From positions 1 to 26,700 of the forward strand of contig JALLOP010000007.1 of NCBI GenBank assembly GCA_027718005.1: 26,700 bases of DNA, in the 5' to 3' direction. The position numbers and the translations under genes were made by a program. The DNA is from Patescibacteria group bacterium AH-259-L07 (GTDB lineage Bacteria; Patescibacteriota; Patescibacteriia; UBA2591; UBA6264). Below, in pieces: positions 7,135 to 13,399 of the stretch (positions within the stretch are counted from its first letter, which is position 1; the number at the start of each line of letters is the position of its first letter). Below the pieces are notes generated by a model. That model was given only the letters and a program-made list of their open reading frames with translations. It was not told where the DNA came from and did no database searches.

Positions 7135-7533
7135 ATGACTAAATTTAAATATGAACGACAAGGGTCAGAATTTAAACTTGAGAGAGCTGTTAATAAAGGC
7201 GCTCAAAAAATTAAACGGCTTATCTTGCAACACGGACTAAGAGTAGACCCAATCAAAGACAAACTTGATGCAGAAGCACGTAATCGAAAGGTTGATAGTT
7301 CAATTATTTTAAAAAAAGCTTTAGAAATGCTGCATGAAGAAGGCTCATTTTCAGAAAAACTGGAAAAAGAATATATACAATTAATTGCCAAAGAAGTGGC
7401 TAATACTATAGAAAGCGAGGGAAAACTAGCATCTCAGGCTATAGAAGAAAAAGTAGCTGAATTACAAAAGCGAAAAAAGATTACTATAGATCCAGAACAA
7501 TTAAGGCAGATAGTAGAGCAAAAGACAAAATAA
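7135..7533 (+). CDS. charged helical hypothetical protein
   Basis: A 132-aa protein of unknown family. It is rich in Lys and Glu, has no membrane segment or signal peptide, and is probably all helical. Residues 20-45 read KGAQKIKRLILQHGLRVDPIKDKLDAEAR, and the C-terminal half (80-132) looks coiled-coil-like with heptad-spaced Ala/Ile/Leu and ends KITIDPEQLRQIVEQKTK. The ATG follows thpR by 6 bp and the stop precedes the glycosyltransferase by 11 bp, so the three are very probably co-transcribed. That spacing and the clean codon pattern support a real gene, but no function can be assigned. Confidence 0.8.
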   Translation: MTKFKYERQGSEFKLERAVNKGAQKIKRLILQHGLRVDPIKDKLDAEARNRKVDSSIILKKALEMLHEEGSFSEKLEKEYIQLIAKEVANTIESEGKLASQAIEEKVAELQKRKKITIDPEQLRQIVEQKTK

Positions 7534-7544
7534 AAAATTGTTGT

Positions 7545-8453
7545 ATGGTTTCTATTGTTATAACCAGCTACCAAGAACCCAAGACATTGCCAAAAGCAAT
7601 TGAGGCAGTGCTGGCATGTATTGATAAGTGGGGAGTAAAACATGGTGAATTTGAGGTGATGGTGATTGGGCCAGATAAAGATACACAACATATTGCTGGT
7701 ATATATCCTGAGATTACCTATATCAAGGACAAAGGCAGAGGAAAACCAGCAGCATTAAATATAGCACTTAAAACAGTAAGGGGTGAAATTATAATACTTA
7801 CTGACGGCGATGTCGTAATTGGGGAAAATAGTATAGAAAAAATATATTTGCCGTTCAGGAATAAAAATGTTGGCGCAGTAAGCGGGCGGCCAGTAACAAT
7901 AAACTCACGAAAAACATTATTTGGCTACTGGTCGCACTTTTTAACACATGCAGCACATCAAATGAGATTACATGGCAAGGCATTCCCTTGTTCAGGTTAC
8001 TTATATGCGATACGAAATGCAATCAATCACATTCCAGAAAATCTTTTTTCTGAAGATGCCTATATAACCAAGGTAATTCGAAAAAAAGGATATGATGTTG
8101 TTTATGCGCCTCACGCAAAAGTGTATGTTAAATATCCAGATAATTTATCAGACTGGTTAAAACAGAAAATTCGTGCAACAGGAGGATATATTCAGAAAAT
8201 CAAAAATCAAAAAGGCCGAATCAAGTTCGGCCAGCAGAGGCTGGCAAAAATCAAAAATACGAGAAGCTTTGGACAAGAAATTTTTAATGGAATTTGGTTA
8301 TTTTTTTCTTATCCAAAGAATTTAAAAGAATTTTGGTGGACTGTTTTACTCTATATGACTCGTCTTTATCTTTGGTTTATGATTTTTTGGAGTATTAAAA
8401 TTAAAAAAAGAAAATTTGCTAATATTTGGCAGCGAGTAGAGAGCACGAAATAA
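7545..8453 (+). CDS. family 2 (GT-A fold) glycosyltransferase
   Basis: This 302-aa membrane-associated glycosyltransferase probably moves a sugar from a nucleotide donor to a lipid or polysaccharide acceptor at the inner face of the membrane. It begins MVSIVITSYQEPKTL (strand and NDP-binding start), then KGRGKPAALNIAL, ILTDGDVV with the metal-binding DxD (about residues 86-88), SGYLYAIR, and SEDAYITKVIRKKG with the catalytic ED. IRATGGYIQ resembles a degenerate QxxRW region. Residues about 250-288 are hydrophobic and aromatic, a likely membrane anchor. Between the catalytic part and the anchor lies KIKNQKGRIKFGQQRLAKIKN, encoded by a repeat-like hairpin sequence (8193-8261) and probably an insertion. 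Donor and product are unknown. Confidence 0.9.
   Translation: MVSIVITSYQEPKTLPKAIEAVLACIDKWGVKHGEFEVMVIGPDKDTQHIAGIYPEITYIKDKGRGKPAALNIALKTVRGEIIILTDGDVVIGENSIEKIYLPFRNKNVGAVSGRPVTINSRKTLFGYWSHFLTHAAHQMRLHGKAFPCSGYLYAIRNAINHIPENLFSEDAYITKVIRKKGYDVVYAPHAKVYVKYPDNLSDWLKQKIRATGGYIQKIKNQKGRIKFGQQRLAKIKNTRSFGQEIFNGIWLFFSYPKNLKEFWWTVLLYMTRLYLWFMIFWSIKIKKRKFANIWQRVESTK
8193..8261. repeat. in-frame repeat with two hairpins inside the glycosyltransferase gene
   Basis: AAATCAAAAATCAAAAA-type words flank a perfect hairpin GGCCGAA-TCAAG-TTCGGCC (8214-8232), overlapped by a second, GCCAGC-AGAG-GCTGGC (8230-8245). The two share GCC, so they exclude each other. The block keeps the reading frame open. CAAAAATC words also occur in the gltX insertion and the spacer 8454-8655. 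Confidence 0.7.
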
Positions 8454-8655
8454 AATAAAAAATAAAAGATAAAACATCAAAAACAAAAACGAAAAAATGA
8501 AAAAACAAAATAATCCGAGAAGCGACAAAAAGAAATTTAGATTAAGAATTAGCAAATATCTTTGCCTCAAGTATTATTACTATGGAAAGAAAACGTTAAT
8601 TTTTTTATTTTTACATATTTGTTTTTTATTTTTAATTTTTAATCTTTGATTTTTT
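8454..8655. repeat. A-tract/T-tract inverted low-complexity spacer before gltX
   Basis: The left half is built of short A-rich words (AAATAAAA, AAAACATC, AAAAACG), the right half of T-rich words (TTTTTTATTT, TTTGATTTTTT), so the arms can pair loosely. The right arm ends exactly at the gltX ATG. It resembles the word hairpins elsewhere but the period is poorly defined. I see no gene, clear promoter or terminator in it. Confidence 0.5.
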
Positions 8656-10179
8656 ATGGTTAAAGTACGATTTGCACCAAGTCCTACAGGATATTTACAT
8701 ATTGGTGGCCTGCGGACCTACCTTTATAACTGGTTGTTTGCTAAAAAATATAAAGGGAAAGTGGTTTTGCGTATAGAGGATACGGATCGTGATCGATATA
8801 TACACGGCGCAGCAGAAAATATAATGAGCGCCCTTAAGCGCATAGACCTACCATGGGACGAAGGACCGTATTTTCAGTCACAAAGGATAGGAAATTATCA
8901 AAATTTTGCTCATAAACTTATAGACAATGGAAATGCATATTATTGTTTTTGTACATCTCAAAGATTAGAAACAATACGACAGGAGCAAAGAAAAAACAAA
9001 TTGCCTCCTATGTATGACGGCTTATGTAAAGTATTGCCGGATAAAGTTGTAGACAAAAAGCTAAAATCTGGAAGCTCCTATGTTATTAGGCTTAAGGTAC
9101 CCGCAGAAGAGACTGTATCGTTTGATGATGAAATTCATGGCACCATTACGGTTGATCTTAAAACAGTTGATGACCAGGTGTTATTAAAATCAGACGGATG
9201 GCCGACCTACCACCTCGCAAATGTTGTTGATGATCATCTAATGGGAATTACTCATGTAATTAGAGGAGAAGAATGGCTGCCATCTGTTCCAAAGCATATT
9301 TTAATTTATCGTGCATTTTCTTGGCATATACCGACCCTTGTTCATTTACCCTTGCTTCTCAACAGAAATAAGTCTAAACTGAGCAAGCGCCAAGGAGATA
9401 TTGCGCTTGAAGACTTTCTTGGCAAAGGATACTTACCTCACGCGCTTATTAATTTTTTAGCCTTACTCGGATGGAATCCTGACACTGATAAAGAAGTATT
9501 TACCGTAACAGAACTGGTGGAAAAATTTTCTCTTAGTCAAGTTCAAAAAACAAGTGCTATTTTTAATAGAGAAAAACTTGATTGGTTAAATGGATATTAT
9601 ATTAGGCAGATGAACTTACAAAGATTGACTAGATTATGTATCCCTTATTTAATTGAGGGCGGTAGAATTAGATACATTCAAAATCGAAAGTACAAATCAA
9701 AAATCAAAAAATTTAAAATTCAAAAGACGGGCGAGATAGTGAATTTTAGGTGGTTAAAAAAAATTGTTGCTTTAGAACAGGAACGGATGAAACGACTTGA
9801 CCAAATAGGGGAGTTAACTGATTTTTTCTTTACAGATACGCTAGAATATGACCCGCATATTTTGATATGGAAAAAAACAACTGTAGATCAAGTTAAAAAT
9901 AATTTGATACAAATACACAAAATATTAAAACGTATATCGCGTTGGCGTTTCCATGCTAAGAAAATAATCAGTGCATTACATCAACTAGCAAATAGACAGG
10001 GAACAGGGGAGATATTTTGGCCGCTTCGCGTTGCCCTTAGTGGACGTAAAGCCTCACCGCCACCGGAAGAAATTGCAGAAATATTAGGAAAAAAAAAGGT
10101 GTTACAAAGGATAGATAAAGCAATTGAGATGCTTGAGAATAAAAGGATCACAAATAACCACGATACAAGCCTAAAATGA
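8656..10179 (+). CDS. gltX: glutamyl-tRNA synthetase
   Basis: This 507-aa class I aminoacyl-tRNA synthetase charges tRNA with glutamate in the cytoplasm. The start VRFAPSPTGYLHIGGLRT carries the HIGH-type motif (LHIG). The body has VLRIEDTDRDR, WPTYHLANVVDDHLMGITHVIRGEEWL and the KMSKS-type loop KLSKRQGD (about residues 241-248). The Rossmann, stem-contact and anticodon-binding helical domains are all present; length is a little above the usual 470-490. The extra length falls near residues 335-360, where RKYKSKIKKFKIQK is encoded by CAAAAATC repeat words and looks inserted. It follows the glycosyltransferase after a 202-bp AT-rich spacer. Whether it also charges tRNA-Gln cannot be judged here. 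The TGA stop shows TGA is not reassigned. Confidence 0.96.
   Translation: MVKVRFAPSPTGYLHIGGLRTYLYNWLFAKKYKGKVVLRIEDTDRDRYIHGAAENIMSALKRIDLPWDEGPYFQSQRIGNYQNFAHKLIDNGNAYYCFCTSQRLETIRQEQRKNKLPPMYDGLCKVLPDKVVDKKLKSGSSYVIRLKVPAEETVSFDDEIHGTITVDLKTVDDQVLLKSDGWPTYHLANVVDDHLMGITHVIRGEEWLPSVPKHILIYRAFSWHIPTLVHLPLLLNRNKSKLSKRQGDIALEDFLGKGYLPHALINFLALLGWNPDTDKEVFTVTELVEKFSLSQVQKTSAIFNREKLDWLNGYYIRQMNLQRLTRLCIPYLIEGGRIRYIQNRKYKSKIKKFKIQKTGEIVNFRWLKKIVALEQERMKRLDQIGELTDFFFTDTLEYDPHILIWKKTTVDQVKNNLIQIHKILKRISRWRFHAKKIISALHQLANRQGTGEIFWPLRVALSGRKASPPPEEIAEILGKKKVLQRIDKAIEMLENKRITNNHDTSLK
9676..9730. repeat. A-rich word repeat inside gltX
   Basis: Repeated words ATTCAAAATC, CAAATCAAAAATC, AAAATTCAAAAG encode the basic stretch IQNRKYKSKIKKFKIQK. 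The surrounding gltX sequence is ordinary coding DNA. The words match those in the glycosyltransferase insertion (8193-8261) and in the spacer between the two genes. Confidence 0.5.
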
Positions 10180-10180
10180 C

Positions 10181-10287
10181 TAATGTCAAAATCCAAATGT
10201 CAAACAAATGATTAAATGCCTAATGTCAAAAATTCTGTATTTAGTAATTTGTTATTTGACATTGAGTAATTAGGCATTTGACATTAT
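10181..10287. repeat. AATGTCAAA inverted word array
   Basis: The left arm repeats AATGTCAAA (10182, 10196 and 10222), roughly in sevens. The right arm repeats TTTGACATT (about 10255-10263 and 10277-10285) and contains the complement of GCCTAATGTCAAA in shuffled order. The arms can form a long imperfect hairpin. TTGACA, part of the right-arm word, is also the -35 box of the promoter for the next gene. Confidence 0.75.
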
Positions 10288-10307
10288 TTATATTTGTGGC
10301 TTATAAT
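10278..10307 (+). promoter_or_regulatory. promoter of the EnvC/PcsB-like gene
   Basis: TTGACA (10278-10283), 18 bp, TATAAT (10302-10307). The start codon is at 10323, so the leader would be only about 9 nt with no SD. The -35 box lies within the last TTTGACATT word of the inverted array. Confidence 0.75.
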
Positions 10308-10322
10308 TTGTAATTTAAGTAT

Positions 10323-11558
10323 ATGCGAAACTTTCAAAAGCATTTTAGTTTAATATTTCTTGTCATATTTTTATTGACAGTTAATCCTATTTTTGCCATT
10401 GAAATAAAGGTTGAATCCGAAGAAATTGAAAAAATTCAAGAACAAATTCAAGAGCGGCAAAAAAAAATTGAAGACCTTCATGAACAACAAAAAGTCTATG
10501 AAGAAAAAACAGAACTTAAAAGAGGAGAGGCGCTGAACTTAAAAAATCAAATTTATATTTTAAAAAACCAGATTGCAGAACGCGAAATAGAAGTGGAAAA
10601 GAAAGAAAATGAAATTGAAAAAACCAACCTATCAATTAAACGTATTCAGCTTGAAATTCTACAAAAAAAACAAGAAATTAATGACTTAAAAAATGACCTT
10701 AAAAACATCCTTCAAATCATTAATTCTTATGACAATAAAAATTCTTTAGAAATTATCTTTCTTGAAAGTTCTCTATCAGGAATATTCAATCATATACGGT
10801 ATTTAGATTCGCTCCAATCAGAGCTTGCGCATTCATTAAAAAGGCTGACCCTTGTTAAGGAGGGGTTAGAAGAACAAGAAAATAATTTACGGGTACAACT
10901 ACAAGAATTACTGGATTTAAAAACAGGGCTTCAGGATAAAAAGGCTAAATTAAAATCTGAAGAGCAAACAAAACAAATTATTTTAGATGAGACACGCGGC
11001 GCAGAATGGAAGTTTCAGAGTTTGTTGGCTGAAGTCATTGAAGAACATCAAAAAGTTGAAAATGAAATCATTACGTTGGAACGGGAAGCGCGGGAAAAAA
11101 TAGCTGAAGAAAAAGAAAAAAAAGCAGAACTAATGGAAGCTGAAGGTATTATTGTTTTCTCTTGGCCAAGCCCCAATGAAGGCATCACTGCTACCTTTCA
11201 TGACCCAGATTATCCTTATAGAAAGTGGATAGGGGAACATTCAGGAATTGATCTTCGCGCTTCTCAGGGCACCGCAGTGCGCGCAGCAGCATCTGGATAT
11301 GTGGCACGGGCAAAGCACGGGGGATTAGGATATAGCTATATTATGATTATCCACAATGATGAATTTTCAACTGTGTATGGTCATGTAAGTGAGATATTAG
11401 TTGAAGAAGAAGAATATATTAGACGAGGCAGTATTATTGCGCGGAGTGGGGGATTGCCAGGGACCTCTGGTGCGGGAAAATTTTCCACTGGACCACATCT
11501 ACATTTTGAGGTACGATTAAATGGCATCCCCGTTAATCCCGAAGATTATTTGCTATAA
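10323..11558 (+). CDS. secreted coiled-coil M23 peptidoglycan hydrolase (EnvC/PcsB type)
   Basis: A 411-aa exported protein. Residues 1-25 are a signal peptide (MRNFQKHFSLIFLVIFLLTVNPIFA). Residues about 28-275 are a near-continuous coiled coil rich in Glu, Lys and Gln, as in EnvC and PcsB, where it contacts FtsEX. The C-terminal domain (about 280-411) is an M23/LytM fold: HSGIDL gives the first zinc His and the Asp, YGHV a catalytic-side His, and GPHLHFEV the HxH pair. Unlike E. coli EnvC, the zinc ligands look complete, so it may cut peptide cross-links itself at division. It stands alone behind its own promoter. No ftsEX genes are in the window. Confidence 0.9.
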   Translation: MRNFQKHFSLIFLVIFLLTVNPIFAIEIKVESEEIEKIQEQIQERQKKIEDLHEQQKVYEEKTELKRGEALNLKNQIYILKNQIAEREIEVEKKENEIEKTNLSIKRIQLEILQKKQEINDLKNDLKNILQIINSYDNKNSLEIIFLESSLSGIFNHIRYLDSLQSELAHSLKRLTLVKEGLEEQENNLRVQLQELLDLKTGLQDKKAKLKSEEQTKQIILDETRGAEWKFQSLLAEVIEEHQKVENEIITLEREAREKIAEEKEKKAELMEAEGIIVFSWPSPNEGITATFHDPDYPYRKWIGEHSGIDLRASQGTAVRAAASGYVARAKHGGLGYSYIMIIHNDEFSTVYGHVSEILVEEEEYIRRGSIIARSGGLPGTSGAGKFSTGPHLHFEVRLNGIPVNPEDYLL

Positions 11559-11563
11559 TAAAA

Positions 11564-11676
11564 TAGCTTGTAGGTAGTAGCTTGTAGCTTCTTAGGCACG
11601 ATCTCTAATAAGCTAAACCAATCTTAGCTATAACTCCTAACAAGCTAAAAAGCTAATAAACTAAAAAGCTAAATAT
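11564..11676. repeat. TAGCTTG/CTAAAAAG inverted word array
   Basis: The left arm has heptamers TAGCTTG, TAGGTAG, TAGCTTG, TAGCTTC, TTAGGCA (11564-11598). The right arm has octamers CTAACAAG, CTAAAAAG, CTAATAAA, CTAAAAAG, CTAAATAT (11637-11676). AGCTT pairs with AAGCT. The last octamer ends at the base before the next ATG (11677). The array starts 6 bp after the stop of the M23 gene. Confidence 0.8.
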
Positions 11677-11943
11677 ATGAAAACCTTTAAGCTTTATCTT
11701 AAAGAAGGGGGGCTTAATGCTCAGCTCAAATGGCTTGGCGCGCTTTTGCTTGTTATTGCAATAACTATAGCAACAGTTAGTGTTGTCAATTATTTCAAGT
11801 TTCCTGAAGAATTAGCTAATGGATATACGCCGCGAGATCTTATTATAAGAGAATTGTATGTCGCAGCCGGTTCAGCAGTGATCGGTTTAATTCTTCTTAT
11901 CGGAGGCGCGTTTGCTGCTGACGGCTCCGATAAAAAAGACTAA
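11677..11943 (+). CDS. small membrane protein, two predicted helices
   Basis: An 88-aa protein of no recognised family. A short basic N-terminus (MKTFKLYLKEGGLNAQLK) is followed by two hydrophobic segments, about residues 19-40 (WLGALLLVIAITIATVSVVNYF) and 61-82 (LYVAAGSAVIGLILLIGGAFAA), joined by a loop with TPRDLIIRE and ending in a charged tail (DGSDKKD). It is probably an inner-membrane protein with both ends inside. It lies on the same strand as the M23 gene and the next small membrane protein, separated from each by a structured repeat. No SD is visible because the word array reaches the start codon. Confidence 0.7.
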   Translation: MKTFKLYLKEGGLNAQLKWLGALLLVIAITIATVSVVNYFKFPEELANGYTPRDLIIRELYVAAGSAVIGLILLIGGAFAADGSDKKD

Positions 11944-11961
11944 ACCCTGTTATCGGGGTAA

Positions 11962-12058
11962 ACCCCGTTAGAGGATGGAAGACCTCCTAATTTATACAGA
12001 TCTTCTTATAATAGTGAGCTCTATCAACTTAAATAAGTCCTCAATCCTCTAACGGGGT
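11962..12058. repeat. 97-bp element with 15-bp terminal inverted repeats, copy 1
   Basis: The ends are ACCCCGTTAGAGGAT (11962-11976) and its exact complement (12044-12058). Inside each end a few more bases match a second copy at 19337-19432, which lies in the opposite orientation; the centres differ. Immediately before it, ACCCTGTTATCGGGGT (11944-11959) looks like part of a related unit. The element could be a miniature mobile element or a structured RNA closed by a long stem. It ends 14 bp before the next ATG. Confidence 0.75.
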
Positions 12059-12072
12059 AAATAGTATTATTT

Positions 12073-12279
12073 ATGATTTCACAAGAGTGGCACAAGATGG
12101 AAATTGGACCAATTACCTCTTTGGTTATTTTAATTATTTCTGCATTAATAATTTTTGGTATTGGGGCACTCTTTATAAGAGAGTATGTTAAAATATGGAC
12201 TGAAATTGAAGAAACAAGACAAGGAATAGAATATTTTCCTGAAAAACCAGGCACGTTAGAAAAATTAATCCTTCCATAA
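12073..12279 (+). CDS. small single-pass membrane protein
   Basis: A 68-aa product with one hydrophobic helix (about residues 13-35, ITSLVILIISALIIFGIGALFI) and a charged C-terminal tail (REYVKIWTEIEETRQGIEYFPEKPGTLEKLILP). An internal Met at residue 9 is an alternative start; neither has a clear SD. It resembles no family I can name. It follows another small membrane protein on the same strand and ends before a hairpin at 12319-12345. Size and hydrophobic pattern support it as real, with moderate certainty. Confidence 0.6.
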   Translation: MISQEWHKMEIGPITSLVILIISALIIFGIGALFIREYVKIWTEIEETRQGIEYFPEKPGTLEKLILP

Positions 12280-12318
12280 ATTTACATAAAATATTGAAAT
12301 CATAATACTAATTCTAAA

Positions 12319-12345
12319 AGGCTTGTTGTTAAGAGAAACAAGCCT
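12319..12345. terminator. hairpin between converging genes
   Basis: AGGCTTGTT and AACAAGCCT pair over a nine-base loop. On the minus strand the stem is followed by TTTTAG, so it could end transcripts of the response regulator gene, which stops 208 bp upstream on that strand. On the plus strand it follows the small membrane gene but lacks a T-run. Just beyond it, TTGACA (12352-12357), 17 bp and GTTACT form a possible plus-strand promoter without a convincing gene. Confidence 0.5.
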
Positions 12346-12552
12346 CTAGCGTTGACAAGATTTCTATAATATCTGTTACTATTTAAGCAACACTATCATT
12401 TTAATATTCTATTTTGTTACATTTATGAAACGGGTATTAAAAATTGTCAAACAATGCCGCAAAATAGGGGACTCACTTTTGGAGGCATATATCAAGGATA
12501 GGGCAGAGAAAGGACATTCTCTTGCTGAAACCCCTCATCTCTTGGTTCTTAT

Positions 12553-12945
12553 TCACTTGGTTTTCCCTCCAATATATTTATCAATCTTATCCAATATCTC
12601 GGAGAGGTGGATATTAGTTTTAACAAGGTACTCAGCCGCCCCCAATTCTTTTCCCCTTACAATGTCTTTTTCTTGGCCCAGAATAGATAAAATAATCACT
12701 GGTATATTCTGGATAGCAGGATGATACCGCAATTTCTCTAATACCTCAAATCCGCTTAACTTAGGCATAAGAATATCCAGTAAAATCAAATCCGGCCTTT
12801 CCTTTATTGCCAAATCAATAGCTTTTTGTCCATCTTTTGCCCGAATCACCTTATAGTTAGTGCTTTTCATCATTTTCACTAATATGTCAGACATGGATGG
12901 ATCATCTTCTGCTATGAGTATTTTTTTCTGTTGTCCGTTAGACAT
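12553..12945 (-). CDS. stand-alone response regulator receiver domain
   Basis: A 130-aa CheY-like protein with no output domain. It has the acidic pair in ILIAEDDPSMS (residues 14-15), the phospho-acceptor Asp in LILLDILMPKLSG (about 57), a Ser in the switch position (VIILSILG) and the conserved Lys in EYLVKTN (about 108). Such single-domain regulators act by protein contact or as phosphate shuttles. A histidine kinase lies 9 kb away (22145-23119) but nothing proves they pair. Upstream are two copies of a TTATGTTA/TATAAC palindrome and a possible attenuator leader (13082-13168). It converges with the small membrane-protein gene. Confidence 0.9.
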   Translation of the reverse strand: MSNGQQKKILIAEDDPSMSDILVKMMKSTNYKVIRAKDGQKAIDLAIKERPDLILLDILMPKLSGFEVLEKLRYHPAIQNIPVIILSILGQEKDIVRGKELGAAEYLVKTNIHLSEILDKIDKYIGGKTK

Positions 12946-12968
12946 AATTCAATGAAATTAAATTTTTG

Positions 12969-13085
12969 TTATGTTAAATATAACATTAAAATAACATTAA
13001 AAAAAGAGGGGGGGGTTGTGGATAAGTCAATATGTCACGAAATATAAAGCGAAATGTTATTTCTTATGTTAATATAACGTTAAAA
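12969..13085. promoter_or_regulatory. paired TTATGTTA...TATAAC palindromes upstream of the response regulator
   Basis: Two near-identical sites, TTATGTTAAATATAACATT at 12969-12987 and TTATGTTAATATAACGTT at 13064-13081, each followed by AAAA. Further ATGTTAT half-sites lie between and beside them. Two copies of a dyad 95 bp apart, 20-120 bp upstream of a regulator gene, look like operator sites. The binding protein is unknown. Confidence 0.5.
13017..13025 (-). promoter_or_regulatory. DnaA-box-like nonamer TTATCCACA
   Basis: Exact match to the strong DnaA-box consensus, on the minus strand, between the two dyad sites upstream of the response regulator. A second exact copy is at 13187-13195. 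There is no dnaA, dnaN or dense box cluster, so this is more likely a regulatory site than an origin. Confidence 0.5.
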
Positions 13086-13168
13086 AAAAGCACCCGCATT
13101 TTCAGCGGGTCCGGACAAGAGTCGGGCGCTTCAGAATGTCAGATGTACGACTGACACTTGAATTGGCT
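13082..13168 (-). ncRNA. possible attenuator leader or small RNA before the response regulator
   Basis: On the minus strand a TATAAT box (13176-13181) is followed by a hairpin TGTCAG/CTGACA (13156-13137) and a terminator-like stem ACCCGC-TGAAAAT-GCGGGT then GC and eight Ts (13110-13082). An alternative 9-bp stem, AAGCGCCCG (13131-13123) with CGGGTGCTT (13096-13088), uses the same bases. The coding region starts 137 bp downstream. A second DnaA-box-like nonamer (13187-13195) lies just upstream of the -10 box. A free sRNA of about 87 nt is as likely as a cis-acting leader. Confidence 0.5.
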
Positions 13169-13273
13169 TACTATAATTATAATAGCTGTGGATAAGTATT
13201 TAACGAGTTACGTTTTTAGAAGGTAATAAAGCGTCGCACATCCTTTATTTTACGGCACTTAATACATTAAATG

Positions 13274-13301
13274 AAAAAGGGTGATTTTAAGCCCTTTTTT
13301 T
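13274..13301. terminator. bidirectional terminator-like hairpin
   Basis: AAAAAGGG, a ten-base loop, and CCCTTTTTTT. A-rich and T-rich flanks make it usable on either strand. It lies in the 454-bp gap between the response regulator and ftsQ. The stretch 13200-13273 beside it shows no recognisable feature. Confidence 0.6.
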
Positions 13302-13361
13302 ATTATTCTATAATAAAAAAATTTTACTTTAATTTGTAAGGGAACCTTGTAAATTTTGTTC

Positions 13362-13399
13362 GGGCGCAAAAGAAAAAAATCATTTTTTTCTTTTGTCCC
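13362..13399 (-). terminator. ftsQ terminator
   Basis: A 13-bp perfect stem CAAAAGAAAAAAA with TTTTTTTCTTTTG, extended by GGG/CCC, abuts the ftsQ stop codon (13400-13402). It has little GC content but is long and carries its own T-tract. Confidence 0.6.

Noticed and set aside
12425..12724. A 99-codon plus-strand frame behind a plausible promoter (TTGACA-17 bp-GTTACT).
   Set aside because: Only about 43 codons lie outside the antisense of the response regulator, and there is no SD or recognisable domain. It could be a remnant, but support is too weak.
12946..13399. Possible replication origin, given two exact DnaA-box-like nonamers and AT-rich DNA.
   Set aside because: No dnaA, dnaN, rpmH or gidA neighbours, only two boxes 170 bp apart, and the same nonamer occurs at promoters elsewhere.
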